Shown: positions 48,256 through 59,943, counted from the first letter of the stretch. The stretch is DNA of 64,000 nucleotides from an uncultured Phycisphaerales bacterium (GCA_903929885.1 CAIYWI010000103.1:1-64000); one strand, 5' to 3'. Notes: generated by a model from the letters alone, not told the origin. A program made the numbers and translations.

Positions 48256-48957
48256 TCACTTGCGGCCGCGAGCCCGGGCCCTGCCGCCCGCCGCGTTGGA
48301 CGTGTTCTCGTCCACCGCCGTCGAGTACATGCCCTTGTACACCCACACCTTGCACCCGATGGCGCCGTAGGTGGTGAACGCCTCGGCAAACCCGTACTCG
48401 ACCTGCGCCTGCAGCGTCGAGAGGGGCAGCGAGCCGAGCCGCATGTCGAGCGTGCGGCTCATTTCCGCGCCGCCGAGGCGACCGCTGATCTGGATCTTCA
48501 CGCCCTTGGCGCCCGCGGCCATCGCCGCCTCGCACTTCATCTTGACGACGCGACGGAAACTCGCCCGCTTGGCGAGCTGCTCGCACACCGCCTCGGCGAT
48601 GAGCTGGCAGTCGAGGTCGGCGTTCTTGATCTCGATGATCGAGATCGCGACCTTGCGGCCCGTCATGTACTGCAGTTCTTCCTGCATCCGCTCGACCTCG
48701 GCGCCCTTGGGGCCGATGACGAGGCCCGGACGGGCCGTCTTGATGATGACCTTGAGCTCCTCGCGGGTGCGCTCGATGTGAATGTCCGAGACCGCCGCGT
48801 TGGGGGGCCTGCGGTTCAGGCGCTTGTCGAGCCACTTGCGGATGCGCTCGTCCTCCACCAGCAGCTCGCCGTAGAGCGCCTTGGGTGCGTACCACCGGCT
48901 GCGGTGAGCTTCGGTGATGCCGAGACGGAGGCCGAATGGATGTGTTTTCTGTCCCAT
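48256..48957 (-). CDS. rpsC: 30S ribosomal protein S3
   Basis: MGQKTHPFGLRLGITEAHRSRWYAPKALYGELL...ISGRLGGAEMSRTLDMRLGSLPLSTLQAQVEYGFAEAFTTYGAIGCKVWVYKG. Confidence 0.97.
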   Translation of the reverse strand: MGQKTHPFGLRLGITEAHRSRWYAPKALYGELLVEDERIRKWLDKRLNRRPPNAAVSDIHIERTREELKVIIKTARPGLVIGPKGAEVERMQEELQYMTGRKVAISIIEIKNADLDCQLIAEAVCEQLAKRASFRRVVKMKCEAAMAAGAKGVKIQISGRLGGAEMSRTLDMRLGSLPLSTLQAQVEYGFAEAFTTYGAIGCKVWVYKGMYSTAVDENTSNAAGGRARARGRK

Positions 48958-49060
48958 GCGATGCTGCCTGTGTGCTCAGCGGGCTCTCGCCGTTTCGACG
49001 CGACGCCCGAATGTCCGACGTGCCTTGCGGGGCTCTCCCCCGCCACGTGCCGATCCGAAC

Positions 49061-49621
49061 TTACTTCTTCCTCGACGCCGCCCGCTCCTCCACGCTCACC
49101 GTGATGTGCGAGAGGGGCTTGAGAATCTGGTGGGCCCGGCCGCGATCCTTGGGCTGGAACCGCTTGATGACCATCGCCTGATCGACGCGGCTCTCGCAGA
49201 CCACCAGGTCCGCGCCGTTCGCGTCGGCCAACTGGGCGTCGGCGATCGCCGCCGCCAGGCACTTGCGGATGTTGACCGCGGCCCGCTTGGTGTTGAAGCT
49301 CAGCAGGTTCATGGCGGCATCAGCCGTCTTGCCCCTGATGAGCGTCGTCAGCAGCCCCGCCTTGCGGGCGCTGCCGCGGTGGCCCTTCACCATGCTGGTG
49401 AAGATGGCCAGGTCCTTCGCCGGCCGGCCGAGGGCCTGCGCCATCTTGGCGATGTACGCCGCCTTGCAGCGGGGATGATCGTTGTCGCGCATCCAGTTGC
49501 GGATGGCGGAAGCGGCGCGGTCGGCGGGAAAGCCGGGCTGCGCCAGCGCGGTGGCGAGCTGGTCGGCGTCGACTCCCGCCTCTTCCATGGCCTTGCTGAG
49601 TTTGCGTCCGGAGATCTTCAC
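49061..49621 (-). CDS. rplV: 50S ribosomal protein L22 with ~76-aa N-terminal HTH-like extension
   Basis: L22 core KGHRGSARKAGLLTTLIRGKTADAAMNLLSFNTKRAAVNIRKCLAAAIADAQ...RFQPKDRGRAHQILKPLSHITVSVEE; preceded by MKISGRKLSKAMEEAGVDADQLATALAQPGFPADRAASAIRNWMRDNDHPRCKAAYIAKMAQALGRPAKDLAIFTS. Confidence 0.94.
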   Translation of the reverse strand: MKISGRKLSKAMEEAGVDADQLATALAQPGFPADRAASAIRNWMRDNDHPRCKAAYIAKMAQALGRPAKDLAIFTSMVKGHRGSARKAGLLTTLIRGKTADAAMNLLSFNTKRAAVNIRKCLAAAIADAQLADANGADLVVCESRVDQAMVIKRFQPKDRGRAHQILKPLSHITVSVEERAASRKK

Positions 49622-49722
49622 GGCTTCTTCCTCATGGGCCCGGCCGCGTCGTCGGCGGCAGGCTGCCCTGTGTTGCTTGGTCGTTCATGCTCGACGCGGA
49701 GCAGAGCCCCGCGTTCGCTCGA

Positions 49723-50013
49723 TCACTTCTTGGCGCCGTCGTCGATGCCTTCCTTCTTGTTGGTGTGGCCACGGAAGGTGCGGCTGTTGCTGAACTCGCC
49801 CAGCTTGTGCCCCACCATGTCCTCGGTCACCAGCACCGGCAGGAACTGCTTGCCGTTGTGCACGTTGAACGTGAACCCGACGAACTCGGGGACGATCGTG
49901 CAACGGCGGGCCCACGTCTTGATGGGGTCCTTCTTGCGCTGCTGAGCCATCTTCTCCACCTTGCGGAAGAGCTTCTCATCAACGTACGGACCTTTCTTGA
50001 GGCTGCGTCCCAT
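49723..50013 (-). CDS. rpsS: 30S ribosomal protein S19
   Basis: [84 protein letters not shown]. Confidence 0.97.
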   Translation of the reverse strand: MGRSLKKGPYVDEKLFRKVEKMAQQRKKDPIKTWARRCTIVPEFVGFTFNVHNGKQFLPVLVTEDMVGHKLGEFSNSRTFRGHTNKKEGIDDGAKK

Positions 50014-50101
50014 GTGTCTTCGTTCCTTCGTGCTGGTTCGGGGCCGGCTCCGAGGCCGTCCGCCCCGCCCTGTCGATCAACGTGTGCCTTCAGACATTCA
50101 C

Positions 50102-50959
50102 TCAGTGCTTCTGGCCGTAACGCTTGCTGACGCGACGGCGGATGATCATCTTGCCGCTGGCCTTCCGCGGGTTGCGGGTGTTGCCGCCCTTGGCGTGCAC
50201 GCCCGTCGGACCGCAGGGAGGACGGTTGCCCTTGCTGCGACCGCTGCCGCCGCCGAGCGGGTGGGCATGGTGGCTCTTGGCGACGCCACGGGTGATCGGG
50301 CGGATGCCCATCAGCCGCGAGAGACCGGCCTTGCCGAGCTGACGCAGGCGGTGATCGCCGTTGCCGACCTGGCCGATGGTCGCCCGCGACTCCAAGGGAA
50401 CGCGACGAACCTCGCCGCTGGGAAGCACCAGCGTCGCGTAGTCGCCTTCCTTGTTGCTCAGCTTGGCGTAGCTGCCGGCCGAGCGGCACATCTGGCCGCC
50501 GCCGCCGGGGAGGATCTCGACGCAGTGCACGTCAAGACCCGTGGGGATGTCGCGAAGCCGCATGCAGTTGCCGACGCTGGGCTCCACCGGCCCCGTGCTC
50601 GACGAGACGATGACCATGCCGTCCTTGACGCCCGCGGGCGCCAAGTGGTACCGCTTCACGCCGTCGGTGTAGAGCACCAGGGCGATGTGGCAGGAACGGT
50701 TGGGATCGTACTCGATGCCGATGATCTTGCCCTCGATGCCGTCGCGGTCGCGACGCTTGAAGTCGATCATGCGGTACATCTGCTTCACGCCGCCGCCGAT
50801 GCCGCGGGAGGTGATCTTGCCGCTGAAGTTGCGTCCGCCCGTCTTGACCTTCGGGGCCAGCAGCGACTTCTCGGGGGTCTTCTTCGTGACCTCCACGTGC
50901 ATGTTCACCGACGCGTTGCGGCGTCCGGCGCTGGTCTTCTTGTAGATGCGAATCGGCAT
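50102..50959 (-). CDS. rplB: 50S ribosomal protein L2
   Basis: MPIRIYKKTSAGRRNASVNMHVEVTKKTPEKSLL...NNxxG-type core; GVAKSHHAHPLGGGSGRSKGNRPPCGPTGVHAKGGNTRNPRKASGKMIIRRR. Confidence 0.97.
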   Translation of the reverse strand: MPIRIYKKTSAGRRNASVNMHVEVTKKTPEKSLLAPKVKTGGRNFSGKITSRGIGGGVKQMYRMIDFKRRDRDGIEGKIIGIEYDPNRSCHIALVLYTDGVKRYHLAPAGVKDGMVIVSSSTGPVEPSVGNCMRLRDIPTGLDVHCVEILPGGGGQMCRSAGSYAKLSNKEGDYATLVLPSGEVRRVPLESRATIGQVGNGDHRLRQLGKAGLSRLMGIRPITRGVAKSHHAHPLGGGSGRSKGNRPPCGPTGVHAKGGNTRNPRKASGKMIIRRRVSKRYGQKH

Positions 50960-51037
50960 GTCTGTCCTTTGCCTTGGCTGCCTCGCCCGTCATCGCGGGC
51001 GTCGGGGATCTTCCGGAAAACCGCGGACCTCGAACGA

Positions 51038-51328
51038 TCAGAACAACTCGATGGCGTCGCCTTCCTTCAGGCTGACGACGGCCTTCTTGGTCACCGTGCC
51101 GGGAACCTTGCCGGCCTTGCTCATGCGGGTGCGGGCCTGACGAATCGTCGTGTTGATCCCCGCGACCTTGACCTTGTAGATCCGCTCGACGGCGTCCTTG
51201 ATCTCGGTCTTGGTGGCGCGAGGATCGACCTCGAACGTGTAGCGCTTCTGCTCGTTCATCGCGAAGGTGCTCTTCTCGGAGAGGACCGGGCGACGGATGA
51301 CGTGCTCAGGGGAGACGTTGGCTGGCAT
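51038..51328 (-). CDS. rplW: 50S ribosomal protein L23
   Basis: HVIRRPVLSEKSTFAMNEQKRYTFEVDPRATKTEIKDAVERIYKVKVAGINTTIRQARTRMSKAGKVPGTVTKKAVVSLKEGDAIELF. Confidence 0.96.
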   Translation of the reverse strand: MPANVSPEHVIRRPVLSEKSTFAMNEQKRYTFEVDPRATKTEIKDAVERIYKVKVAGINTTIRQARTRMSKAGKVPGTVTKKAVVSLKEGDAIELF

Positions 51329-51331
51329 GGA

Positions 51332-52036
51332 TCACTTCCCTCCCTTGGAGGCGTCGGCCTTGCGACCGAGCGGATTGATCTTGGCGTCCTTGGTCGTCTG
51401 CGACGACGGACCCTTCAGCCACGCCTCAAGCTCGGCGCGACCGATCACCATGTACCGGTGGTTCAGCATGTTGAAGGCGTTGATCTGGTCGCTGCGAACG
51501 ATCGTCACGCCGTCGACGTTGCGCCCGGAGAGCATCGCGTTGCGGCTCTTGTCCGAGTCCATCGGAAGGGCGATCAACGCGGAGCGATCAACCTTGACGG
51601 ACGCCAGGAACGCCTGGAAGTCCTTGGTCTTGGGCTGGGCGAAGGAGATCGAGTCGATCACCCGCACCTCGTCGTCCATCAACTTGGCCAGGAAGGCGTT
51701 GCGGTTGGCCTTGCGGCGCATCTTCGTCGGCATCGTCTGCCGGAAGTCCTCGCGGGTGCGCTTCTTGCTGTGGCCGTGACCGCCGCCCTTGAAGATGTTC
51801 ACCTTGCGATCGCCGTGGCGAGCGTTGCCGGTGCCCTTCTGCTTGTACATCTTCTTGGTCGAACCCTCGACCTCGTGACGGTTCTTCGTCTTCGAGGAGC
51901 CCTGGCGGACGTTGGCGTGATACATCACGTACGCCTGCTTCACCAGCGCGGGATTCACCTTGCCGCCAAGGGCGGCTTCATCGATCTTCAGCTGGGCGAC
52001 CTGTGCGCCCTGCATGTTGTAGACGGGAACTTCCAT
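51332..52036 (-). CDS. rplD: 50S ribosomal protein L4
   Basis: [110 protein letters not shown]. Confidence 0.96.
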   Translation of the reverse strand: MEVPVYNMQGAQVAQLKIDEAALGGKVNPALVKQAYVMYHANVRQGSSKTKNRHEVEGSTKKMYKQKGTGNARHGDRKVNIFKGGGHGHSKKRTREDFRQTMPTKMRRKANRNAFLAKLMDDEVRVIDSISFAQPKTKDFQAFLASVKVDRSALIALPMDSDKSRNAMLSGRNVDGVTIVRSDQINAFNMLNHRYMVIGRAELEAWLKGPSSQTTKDAKINPLGRKADASKGGK

Positions 52037-52409
52037 CGTCGTTACCTCGCCTCGTGCCTTCGCGTCGGGCCGCTCCCGCTCGGAGCCGTCGCCACGCCGC
52101 CCATTCGCCTATCCGTCTCGACACCAGTCCCTTCCTTCAGGGTCCCCGTCGCCAAGGCGTCGGGGCGGTGCCGGATCGGATTCAACTCGGCTGTCCTGCG
52201 TCGTCGGGCCCGTGACGGGCGTCGCCGACGCACACTGTTGTCGTCGCTCGAGGGTTTCCTTCCGGGCCATTGCCCATCCGGACCTCCCGAGCCCGAAGGC
52301 CGCCGTTGAGCGCGACCCTCGGAAAGATCCCAACACAGACCGCCTTCACCCACCACACTCGGCCGGCGAATGGGGCATCACTGCCGCCACCTCCCCGACC
52401 GAACCTCAA

Positions 52410-53093
52410 TCACTTCGCCGCAGCGACCTTCTTGGCCTTGCCCTTGTACAGGCGGACCGAGGGTCGAATCTCCACCATGCCGTTCTTGCCGCCCGGCACG
52501 GTGCCCTTGATGAGCACCAGGTTGCGGTCGGCGTCGATCTTCACCACGTCGAGGCTGCGGGTCGTCACACGCTCGGCGCCCATGTGACCGGCCATTCGCT
52601 TGCCCTTCTTGAGACCGCCGCCAAAGCCGCGGTTCGAGCACAAGCCGCCGATCGAGCCGGGCGAACGGTGCTTTCGCTCCGTGCCGTGCGAGGCGAACAT
52701 GCCCTTGAAGTGGTGCCGCTTCATGACGCCGGCAAAGCCCTTGCCCTTGCTCGTGCCGATGACGTCGACAAACAGCTTGCCCTCGAGATCCTTGACCGTC
52801 AGCGTCTGACCGACGGTGTAGTTCTTCAACTCGTCGGCCGTCACGCGGAACTCGCGGTGGTGGCGCTTGGGCGACGTGCCGGCCTTGAAGTCGTGCGCAA
52901 TCAGCGGGATCGTCGAGTTCTTCGGGGCGACCTCGCCGAAGCCGATCTGCACGGCCGTGTAGCCGTCCTTCTCGGCCGTGCGCAACTGCGTCACCACGCA
53001 CGGACCAGCCTCGATCACCGTGACCGGCGTCGACACCGCGTCGACGTAGACGCGGGTCATTCCGATCTTCTTACCGAGCAGCGAGAAACCCAT
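52410..53093 (-). CDS. rplC: 50S ribosomal protein L3
   Basis: [54 protein letters not shown]...[32 protein letters not shown]. Confidence 0.97.
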   Translation of the reverse strand: MGFSLLGKKIGMTRVYVDAVSTPVTVIEAGPCVVTQLRTAEKDGYTAVQIGFGEVAPKNSTIPLIAHDFKAGTSPKRHHREFRVTADELKNYTVGQTLTVKDLEGKLFVDVIGTSKGKGFAGVMKRHHFKGMFASHGTERKHRSPGSIGGLCSNRGFGGGLKKGKRMAGHMGAERVTTRSLDVVKIDADRNLVLIKGTVPGGKNGMVEIRPSVRLYKGKAKKVAAAK

Positions 53094-53221
53094 GGCATTC
53101 TTCCTTCAGCAACTGATCCGCCGAGACCTTTGCGAGCGCCTCGGAATGTTCCAACCTCGACCCCCGCCCCTCCCTCAACACACAAGCCCGGGAACGGGCC
53201 CGGGCTTGACACGAGGCCTTC

Positions 53222-53530
53222 TCAGGCCTTGATCCTCACAAACACGCCGGCCGGAACGACCAGGCGGTTGAGCGCCTCCACCGTGCGGGCGTTGGGCTCG
53301 ATGATGTCGATGATCCGCTTGTGCGTGCGGATCTCGAACTGCTCTCGCGACTTCTTGTCGATGAAGGGCGAACGGAGCACCGTGTACCGCTCGACGCGGG
53401 TCGGCAGCGGAATCGGACCGGCCACCTTCGCGTTGGTGCGCTTGGCGTGCTCGACGATCTCCTTCGCGGAGGCGTCGAGAGCCATGTGGTCGTAGGCTTC
53501 CATTCGAATTCGAATCTTGCCGCCGGTCAT
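53222..53530 (-). CDS. rpsJ: 30S ribosomal protein S10
   Basis: [76 protein letters not shown] 53530. Confidence 0.97.
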   Translation of the reverse strand: MTGGKIRIRMEAYDHMALDASAKEIVEHAKRTNAKVAGPIPLPTRVERYTVLRSPFIDKKSREQFEIRTHKRIIDIIEPNARTVEALNRLVVPAGVFVRIKA

Positions 53531-53766
53531 CGCACAGAGCCTTTCGGTGTACTCACCATCTCGGGGACTGCCGCCCGGCACGCCGGACGACCATCCCGAA
53601 CCACCCGTTCCGCCGCGTGTTGCCAAAGAGCCGCCGGCGATGCCGGAATGCCTTCAGAACCACCGCTCTTCACCTTCCCGCACGACCTTTCGCGTTGCAC
53701 CGACCCAGCGGCCGCTCCGCGAACCCATGCATGAAGACGCCCCGCCCCGGAAGGGGCAGGGAGGGA

Positions 53767-53794
53767 AGGATAGCGAACACCCCGCCCAAGTCAA
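53767..53794 (-). promoter_or_regulatory. Candidate promoter of the S10-spc operon: TTGACT - 16 bp - TATCCT
   Basis: Minus strand TTGACT at 53794-53789 and TATCCT at 53772-53767; only gene downstream in that direction is rpsJ (~235 nt). Confidence 0.45.
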
Positions 53795-54034
53795 CCCGCG
53801 CCGCACCCCCACTCGCCTCGATCCACCCTGTCAGACAGCCGCTACCCGATCAAAACACGATCAGGACGAACCATCCACCGCCGCCCCGCCGCGGCTCGCA
53901 CCGGTTCGGCACCGTCGCCAAAGCCGCCCCCCGGGGTCGCCGATCCTCTACCAACCCGGTTCGTATCACCCACGGTCTTGCCGCGCGCCCACAGGGGCTC
54001 CGTCCGCGAACGGACCACGTACGCCCCTCGCCCG

Positions 54035-54952
54035 ATGCTGTCCTTCATCATTCCAGCCCGCAGCCAGCCCATCGAGACCCGCGGGTGTCTTATCTCCATT
54101 CTCAATGCGGTCCGATCCCTTCGCATCGAGCCCTGCTGCGAGTTCATCCTTCTCGACGACCAGTCTGACCCTTCCCACGACCTTCCCGGCATCTTTCGCG
54201 AGTTCCGCGCCAACACCCCCCAACCCGTCACCATCGGGCGCTTCCGCAAGCACCAGCACTACACCGGCGTCTTCGCCTACGGCCTCTCCAAAGCCGGAGG
54301 CGAAAAAGTCTTCTTCATCTCGAACGACATGGTCGTGTCCGCCGCCTGGCTTCGCACCATTCTGGCCGTCTCCAACCTCGACCCCTCCTACGGCGTCGTC
54401 CGCGGCACCGCCGACCTGGTCGACAGCCACCCCGAGCACTCCGTCCTGCCCCCCCACGTCCCCCGCAACGACTGGGAGGTCGAGCAGTTCGCCGAGTACA
54501 TCGCTCGCCAGCACGAACTCACCCACGTCGTCGACGACATGCTCTCGGGCGACGCCGTGCTCGTCAGCCGCACGCTGCTCGATCGCATCGGCGTCTTCGA
54601 CCGCCGCTTCTTCGGGTACTTCAGCGACATCGACTTCGGCCTTCGCGCGCAGCGGGCCGGCTTCAAGCTGGTGTGCGCCAAGGGCGCGTGGCTGCGTCAC
54701 ATCGGCGCGGGCCACATTCGCGCCGATCGCGAGGCGCAGGGGCTCTCGCAGGACGAATCGCACCGCCGCCGCATGGATCTCGTGCAGGCGGCCTACGCGC
54801 AGTTCCGCCAGAAGTGGGACATGAAGCTCCCCGAGCAGTACCGCCTCGACCTGCCCTTCGACATGGAGGCGCTGCGTCGAATCCAGAAGCCCAAGGGCTT
54901 CGACTTCGTCGCCCCCGTCAAGGACGACCCGACGCTGATCGACCTGTTGTGA
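54035..54952 (+). CDS. Family 2-type glycosyltransferase
   Basis: MLSFIIPARSQPIETRGCLISILNAVRSL...FILLDDQSDPSHDLPGIF...VFFISNDMVVSAAWL...GDAVLVSRTLLDRIGVFDRRFFGYFSDIDFGLRAQRAGFKLV. Confidence 0.88.
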   Translation: MLSFIIPARSQPIETRGCLISILNAVRSLRIEPCCEFILLDDQSDPSHDLPGIFREFRANTPQPVTIGRFRKHQHYTGVFAYGLSKAGGEKVFFISNDMVVSAAWLRTILAVSNLDPSYGVVRGTADLVDSHPEHSVLPPHVPRNDWEVEQFAEYIARQHELTHVVDDMLSGDAVLVSRTLLDRIGVFDRRFFGYFSDIDFGLRAQRAGFKLVCAKGAWLRHIGAGHIRADREAQGLSQDESHRRRMDLVQAAYAQFRQKWDMKLPEQYRLDLPFDMEALRRIQKPKGFDFVAPVKDDPTLIDLL

Positions 54953-54971
54953 GCCGATCCGACTCGTCCGC

Positions 54972-56432
<1,461 letters not shown>

Positions 56433-56553
56433 GGCGGTGGAGCGTAGGGAGGTCGGGAGGCGGTCGGTCGTCGGAGACGCAGACTCGATGCCGGTTCGAA
56501 CAGGGGGGCAGGAACGGATGCGAAGGCGACGCGAAGGCGTCGCGAGGGCCGGT

Positions 56554-56955
56554 TCACACGTACCGGTACGTGATGGGCGCCTCGATGTCGGGGTGCAGGC
56601 TCGCATGCACGGGGCAGGCATGCCCGGCCTTCTCGAGCCGCTCGCGATGCTCCGCCGGCACCGAGGCCGGCAGCGTGACCACCACCGGCACGCGTCCGAG
56701 CCGCCGCGGCGATGGATTCATGTGCTTCTCGACCGTCGCCGTCGCGCCGGCCAGGCTCACGCCGTGACGCTCGGCCACCATCGCCATCGTGGTGAGGATG
56801 CACGACGCCAATCCCGCTGCAACCAAGTCCGTGGGCGAGAAGGCCGTCGCCTCGCCCCCGATGTCCTTGGGCGCGTCGGTGCGGAGCAGTGCTCCCTCGG
56901 GGTGCACGAGGTCGCACTTCTTGTTGCCGGCGTACGAAACCTTGATTTCAACCAT
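56554..56955 (-). CDS. OsmC family protein
   Basis: MVEIKVSYAGNKKCDLVHPEGALLRTDAPKDIGGEATAFSPTDLVAAGLASCILTTMAMVAERHGVSLAGATATVEKHM...CPVHASLHPDIE. Confidence 0.9.
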   Translation of the reverse strand: MVEIKVSYAGNKKCDLVHPEGALLRTDAPKDIGGEATAFSPTDLVAAGLASCILTTMAMVAERHGVSLAGATATVEKHMNPSPRRLGRVPVVVTLPASVPAEHRERLEKAGHACPVHASLHPDIEAPITYRYV

Positions 56956-57022
56956 GGCCGCAAGCGTAGCGCAACGACCAGCGAGCATCCCCTCGCGATG
57001 GCGACTCCCCCACCCCTTCAAG

Positions 57023-57096
57023 CGACCCCGGCAGGACTCAAACCTGCGACCCTCGCGTTCGAAGCACGATGCTCTATTCAACTGAGCTACGGGGCC
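57023..57096 (-). tRNA. tRNA-Arg(TCG)
   Basis: Minus strand GGCCCCGTAGCTCAGTTGAATAGAGCATCGTGCTTCGAACGCGAGGGTCGCAGGTTTGAGTCCTGCCGGGGTCG; anticodon loop CTTCGAA; CCA not encoded. Confidence 0.95.
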
Positions 57097-57310
57097 AAGC
57101 ACCGCAACGGTACGCTCCATGAACCCCCGCAACCCTCCCAGTCGCACCCGGCGGAACATCATCTCGCCCGGGGGCGTACCGACCCAGACGCCTCCCCCCG
57201 CCCATCGCCGATGGGTGAAAGGCGTCATCCGACCCCAGAACCATGACACGCAAGAGGTTACGGTCGAATAACCAGCCCATCGGAGCCCACGCGTGCGATA
57301 TGCTCCTTTC

Positions 57311-59737
57311 ATGACGTGCTTCGTGCGCCCCAGAGCGTCCTTGAAGGCGGCCGTGCTGGTGGCCTTCGCGTTGGCAACCGCCGCCGCGGCTCAACCACTC
57401 CGCGTCCAGCAGATCGTCCGCACCACGGCGGGCGGCACCGTGCGGGGCTACGTGGCGACCGTCGACCTCACCGCCCCGGGCGTCGAGATCGTCGTGACCG
57501 ACCCGCTGCCGGCCGGCACCGGCTACGACGCCAACCTCGTTCGCACCGACACGTGGCAGACGACCACCGGCGTGACGCTGGCGATCAACGCCAACTTTTT
57601 CGGCACGTTCACCTCGACCACCGCCGACGTGATCGGTCTGGCGATCTCCGACGGGCAGATGATCTCGCCGGTTCGCCAGTTCGGCATCAACCCCGACCCG
57701 GCGATCATCTTCAAGAACAATGGCACGGCGGAGATCGGCTACATCGCCTCGACGCAACTCGGCGACGTGCGAGATGCCGTGGCGGGCGTGGGCCCGAGCA
57801 CCAGCGACACCGACCCGGGCACGCTGCTCGTGAGCGACGGCGTCAACACCGGCGCCACCGCCCGCGTGCAGCCCGCCTCTCGCAACGCCCGCACCGCCGT
57901 GGGCCTCAATCAGGCCGGCACGCAGCTCTACATCGCCGTCGTCGACCTTCGCAACAACTGGAGCGTGGGCATGACGCTCGCCGAGTTGGGCGACTTCATG
58001 ATCGAGCGCGGCTCGCACCGTGCGGTCAACCTCGACGGCGGCGGCTCCTCCTCGTTCGTCTATCAGCCCTCGCCCGGCGCCACCACCATCGTGAACCGCC
58101 CGAGCGGCGGCTCCTTCCGGGCCGTGGCCAACCACCTTGGCATCCGCATCCCCGTGCAGACCGCTGCACCGACGCCGCGACAGATCCGCGGGGCATGGCT
58201 GCGACCACCGAGCACGATCGCTTCGCTCGAGACGACGCTGGCGCAACTGGCCGCGGCGAAAATCACCGATCTCTACCTCGAGACTTTCTACCACGGGGTC
58301 TCCACCGGCCGTCAGGGCGTCTTCAACTCGCGATTCGGCTTCGACTACCTCGCCGACGCCATCCGGGCCGCGGCGAAGTACAACATCCGCGTCCACGCGT
58401 GGGTCGAGTCCGGCTATTGGCAGTACAGCACCACCGGCGCGTACAACTTCGTCAACAACCCCGAGTGGCAGTCGTGGAACGTGGCCACCAACGCCACCGG
58501 GGGCGACGGCACGGCGGGCCAAGTCTTCGCCAACCTCGTCAACCCGGGGGTGCAGGCCAAGCTCCGGGCCTATTGCGCCGAACTCGCGGGCTACACCGGC
58601 CTGTGGGGCATCCAGACCGACTACCACCGATTCGCCCTCGACAACAGCACCACGGACGCGTACCCCGCGCCCTGGAGCTACGACACCTGGAGCCGCACCA
58701 CGTTCCAGTCGCTCTACGGCGTCGATCCATCGACGTTCGCCGCGACCACGTCGGGGACGCACTGGCACCGGTTCCTCGCGTGGCGACGGGCGGGCATCTC
58801 CGCCGCCGCCAGGGAGATGCAGGCCGGCATCGACCAAGTGAACCCCGGCGTCGAGTTTTCGGCCGCGATGTTCGCGACGTCCATGAGCAGTTCCTCGCAG
58901 ATCGCCAAGTGTCAGGACTGGTACACGTGGGCGACCAACAACTGGGTCGAGACCCTCGTGCCGATGGCGTACGGGTCGACGACGTCCGCGATCCAGTCGG
59001 ACATCACGGCGACGCTCGACTTCGCGGCGGGCAAGCGGGTGGTCGCCGGCTTGGCGATCATCGCAGGCACGCGTCCGGCGCTCGTCGACCAGCTCAACGC
59101 CGTCAGGTCGCTGGGCGTCGAGAGCTTCGTCCTCTTCGACGCCCCCAGTCTCTCGACCGCCACCCTTCAATCGGCGCTCAGTTCGTGGGTGACCGGAACG
59201 GCGACGACGCAGCCCGGCGACTTCGACGTCAACGGCTATGTGGACGCCCGCGACCTCGCGCTCATGAACACCATCTACACCGGCACGCCCGTCACGGTCA
59301 CGACCGCCAACCGCCGCTACGACCTCAACGCCGACAATGTCATCAACGCCGCCGACGTGACGCTCGCGCGTCGTGTCTTCGCCCGCCACCGCTACGGCGA
59401 GGATGGCGTGGTCGATCTTCGCGACATCGATGCCCTGCGGGCATGCTTCGGCGCCACGGCGCCCGTGACGGGCGTTCAGCACCTCCACGACCTCGACGGC
59501 GACGGCGACGTGGACTACGCCGACCAAATCGTGCTCCACGGGCTGCTCTCGGTGGCCGTCGCGCCCGACGTCGACGTCAACCGCGACGGCCGCGTGACCA
59601 TCGCCGACTCGTACGCCCATGCCGCCTCACCCATCGACGTGAATCGCGACGGGGTCGTCAGCGAGCTCGACGCCACGGTGCTCGTGGCCACGCTCCGTGC
59701 CTCGGAATCGGCCGATCTCGCGGCCCCGCGCCCCTGA
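57311..59737 (+). CDS. Secreted phosphodiester-glycosidase-like domain + family-10-like glycosyl hydrolase (GHL10) + dockerin/EF-hand repeats
   Basis: Signal peptide; LAINANFFGTFTS...RAVNLDGGGSSSFVYQPSP (NAGPA-type motifs); RQIRGAWLRPPSTIASLETTLAQLAAAKITDLYLETFYHGVSTG...GLWGIQTDYHRF (GHL10-type); repeated D-x-N-x-D-G motifs C-terminally. Confidence 0.82.
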   Translation: MTCFVRPRASLKAAVLVAFALATAAAAQPLRVQQIVRTTAGGTVRGYVATVDLTAPGVEIVVTDPLPAGTGYDANLVRTDTWQTTTGVTLAINANFFGTFTSTTADVIGLAISDGQMISPVRQFGINPDPAIIFKNNGTAEIGYIASTQLGDVRDAVAGVGPSTSDTDPGTLLVSDGVNTGATARVQPASRNARTAVGLNQAGTQLYIAVVDLRNNWSVGMTLAELGDFMIERGSHRAVNLDGGGSSSFVYQPSPGATTIVNRPSGGSFRAVANHLGIRIPVQTAAPTPRQIRGAWLRPPSTIASLETTLAQLAAAKITDLYLETFYHGVSTGRQGVFNSRFGFDYLADAIRAAAKYNIRVHAWVESGYWQYSTTGAYNFVNNPEWQSWNVATNATGGDGTAGQVFANLVNPGVQAKLRAYCAELAGYTGLWGIQTDYHRFALDNSTTDAYPAPWSYDTWSRTTFQSLYGVDPSTFAATTSGTHWHRFLAWRRAGISAAAREMQAGIDQVNPGVEFSAAMFATSMSSSSQIAKCQDWYTWATNNWVETLVPMAYGSTTSAIQSDITATLDFAAGKRVVAGLAIIAGTRPALVDQLNAVRSLGVESFVLFDAPSLSTATLQSALSSWVTGTATTQPGDFDVNGYVDARDLALMNTIYTGTPVTVTTANRRYDLNADNVINAADVTLARRVFARHRYGEDGVVDLRDIDALRACFGATAPVTGVQHLHDLDGDGDVDYADQIVLHGLLSVAVAPDVDVNRDGRVTIADSYAHAASPIDVNRDGVVSELDATVLVATLRASESADLAAPRP

Positions 59738-59765
59738 ATTCCCCAGGCGACCCCGCACTTATCGG

Positions 59766-59795
59766 GCGTGCTTACCGAAAAAGTGGCACGCTTTT
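59766..59795 (+). terminator. Weak candidate terminator after 57311..59737
   Basis: GCGTGC...GCACGC followed by TTTT; 14-nt loop. Confidence 0.35.
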
Positions 59796-59943
59796 CCCCT
59801 TCGATGCGCCCGGGCACGAAAGCCTCGTTATATAACTATGAAACAGTGCACCGCCCTGACGCGGGAGCGGCGGTCGCGTCGACCGCCATCCTTGCTCGCG
59901 CCCGGACGTGGGTGCACGACGAAGATCTCGGAGAGACCTTGCG

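Noticed and set aside
59785-59800. Sigma54-like TGGCACGC element upstream of 59944
   Set aside because: The -12 TTGC element is missing at the right spacing; more likely part of a terminator-like hairpin.
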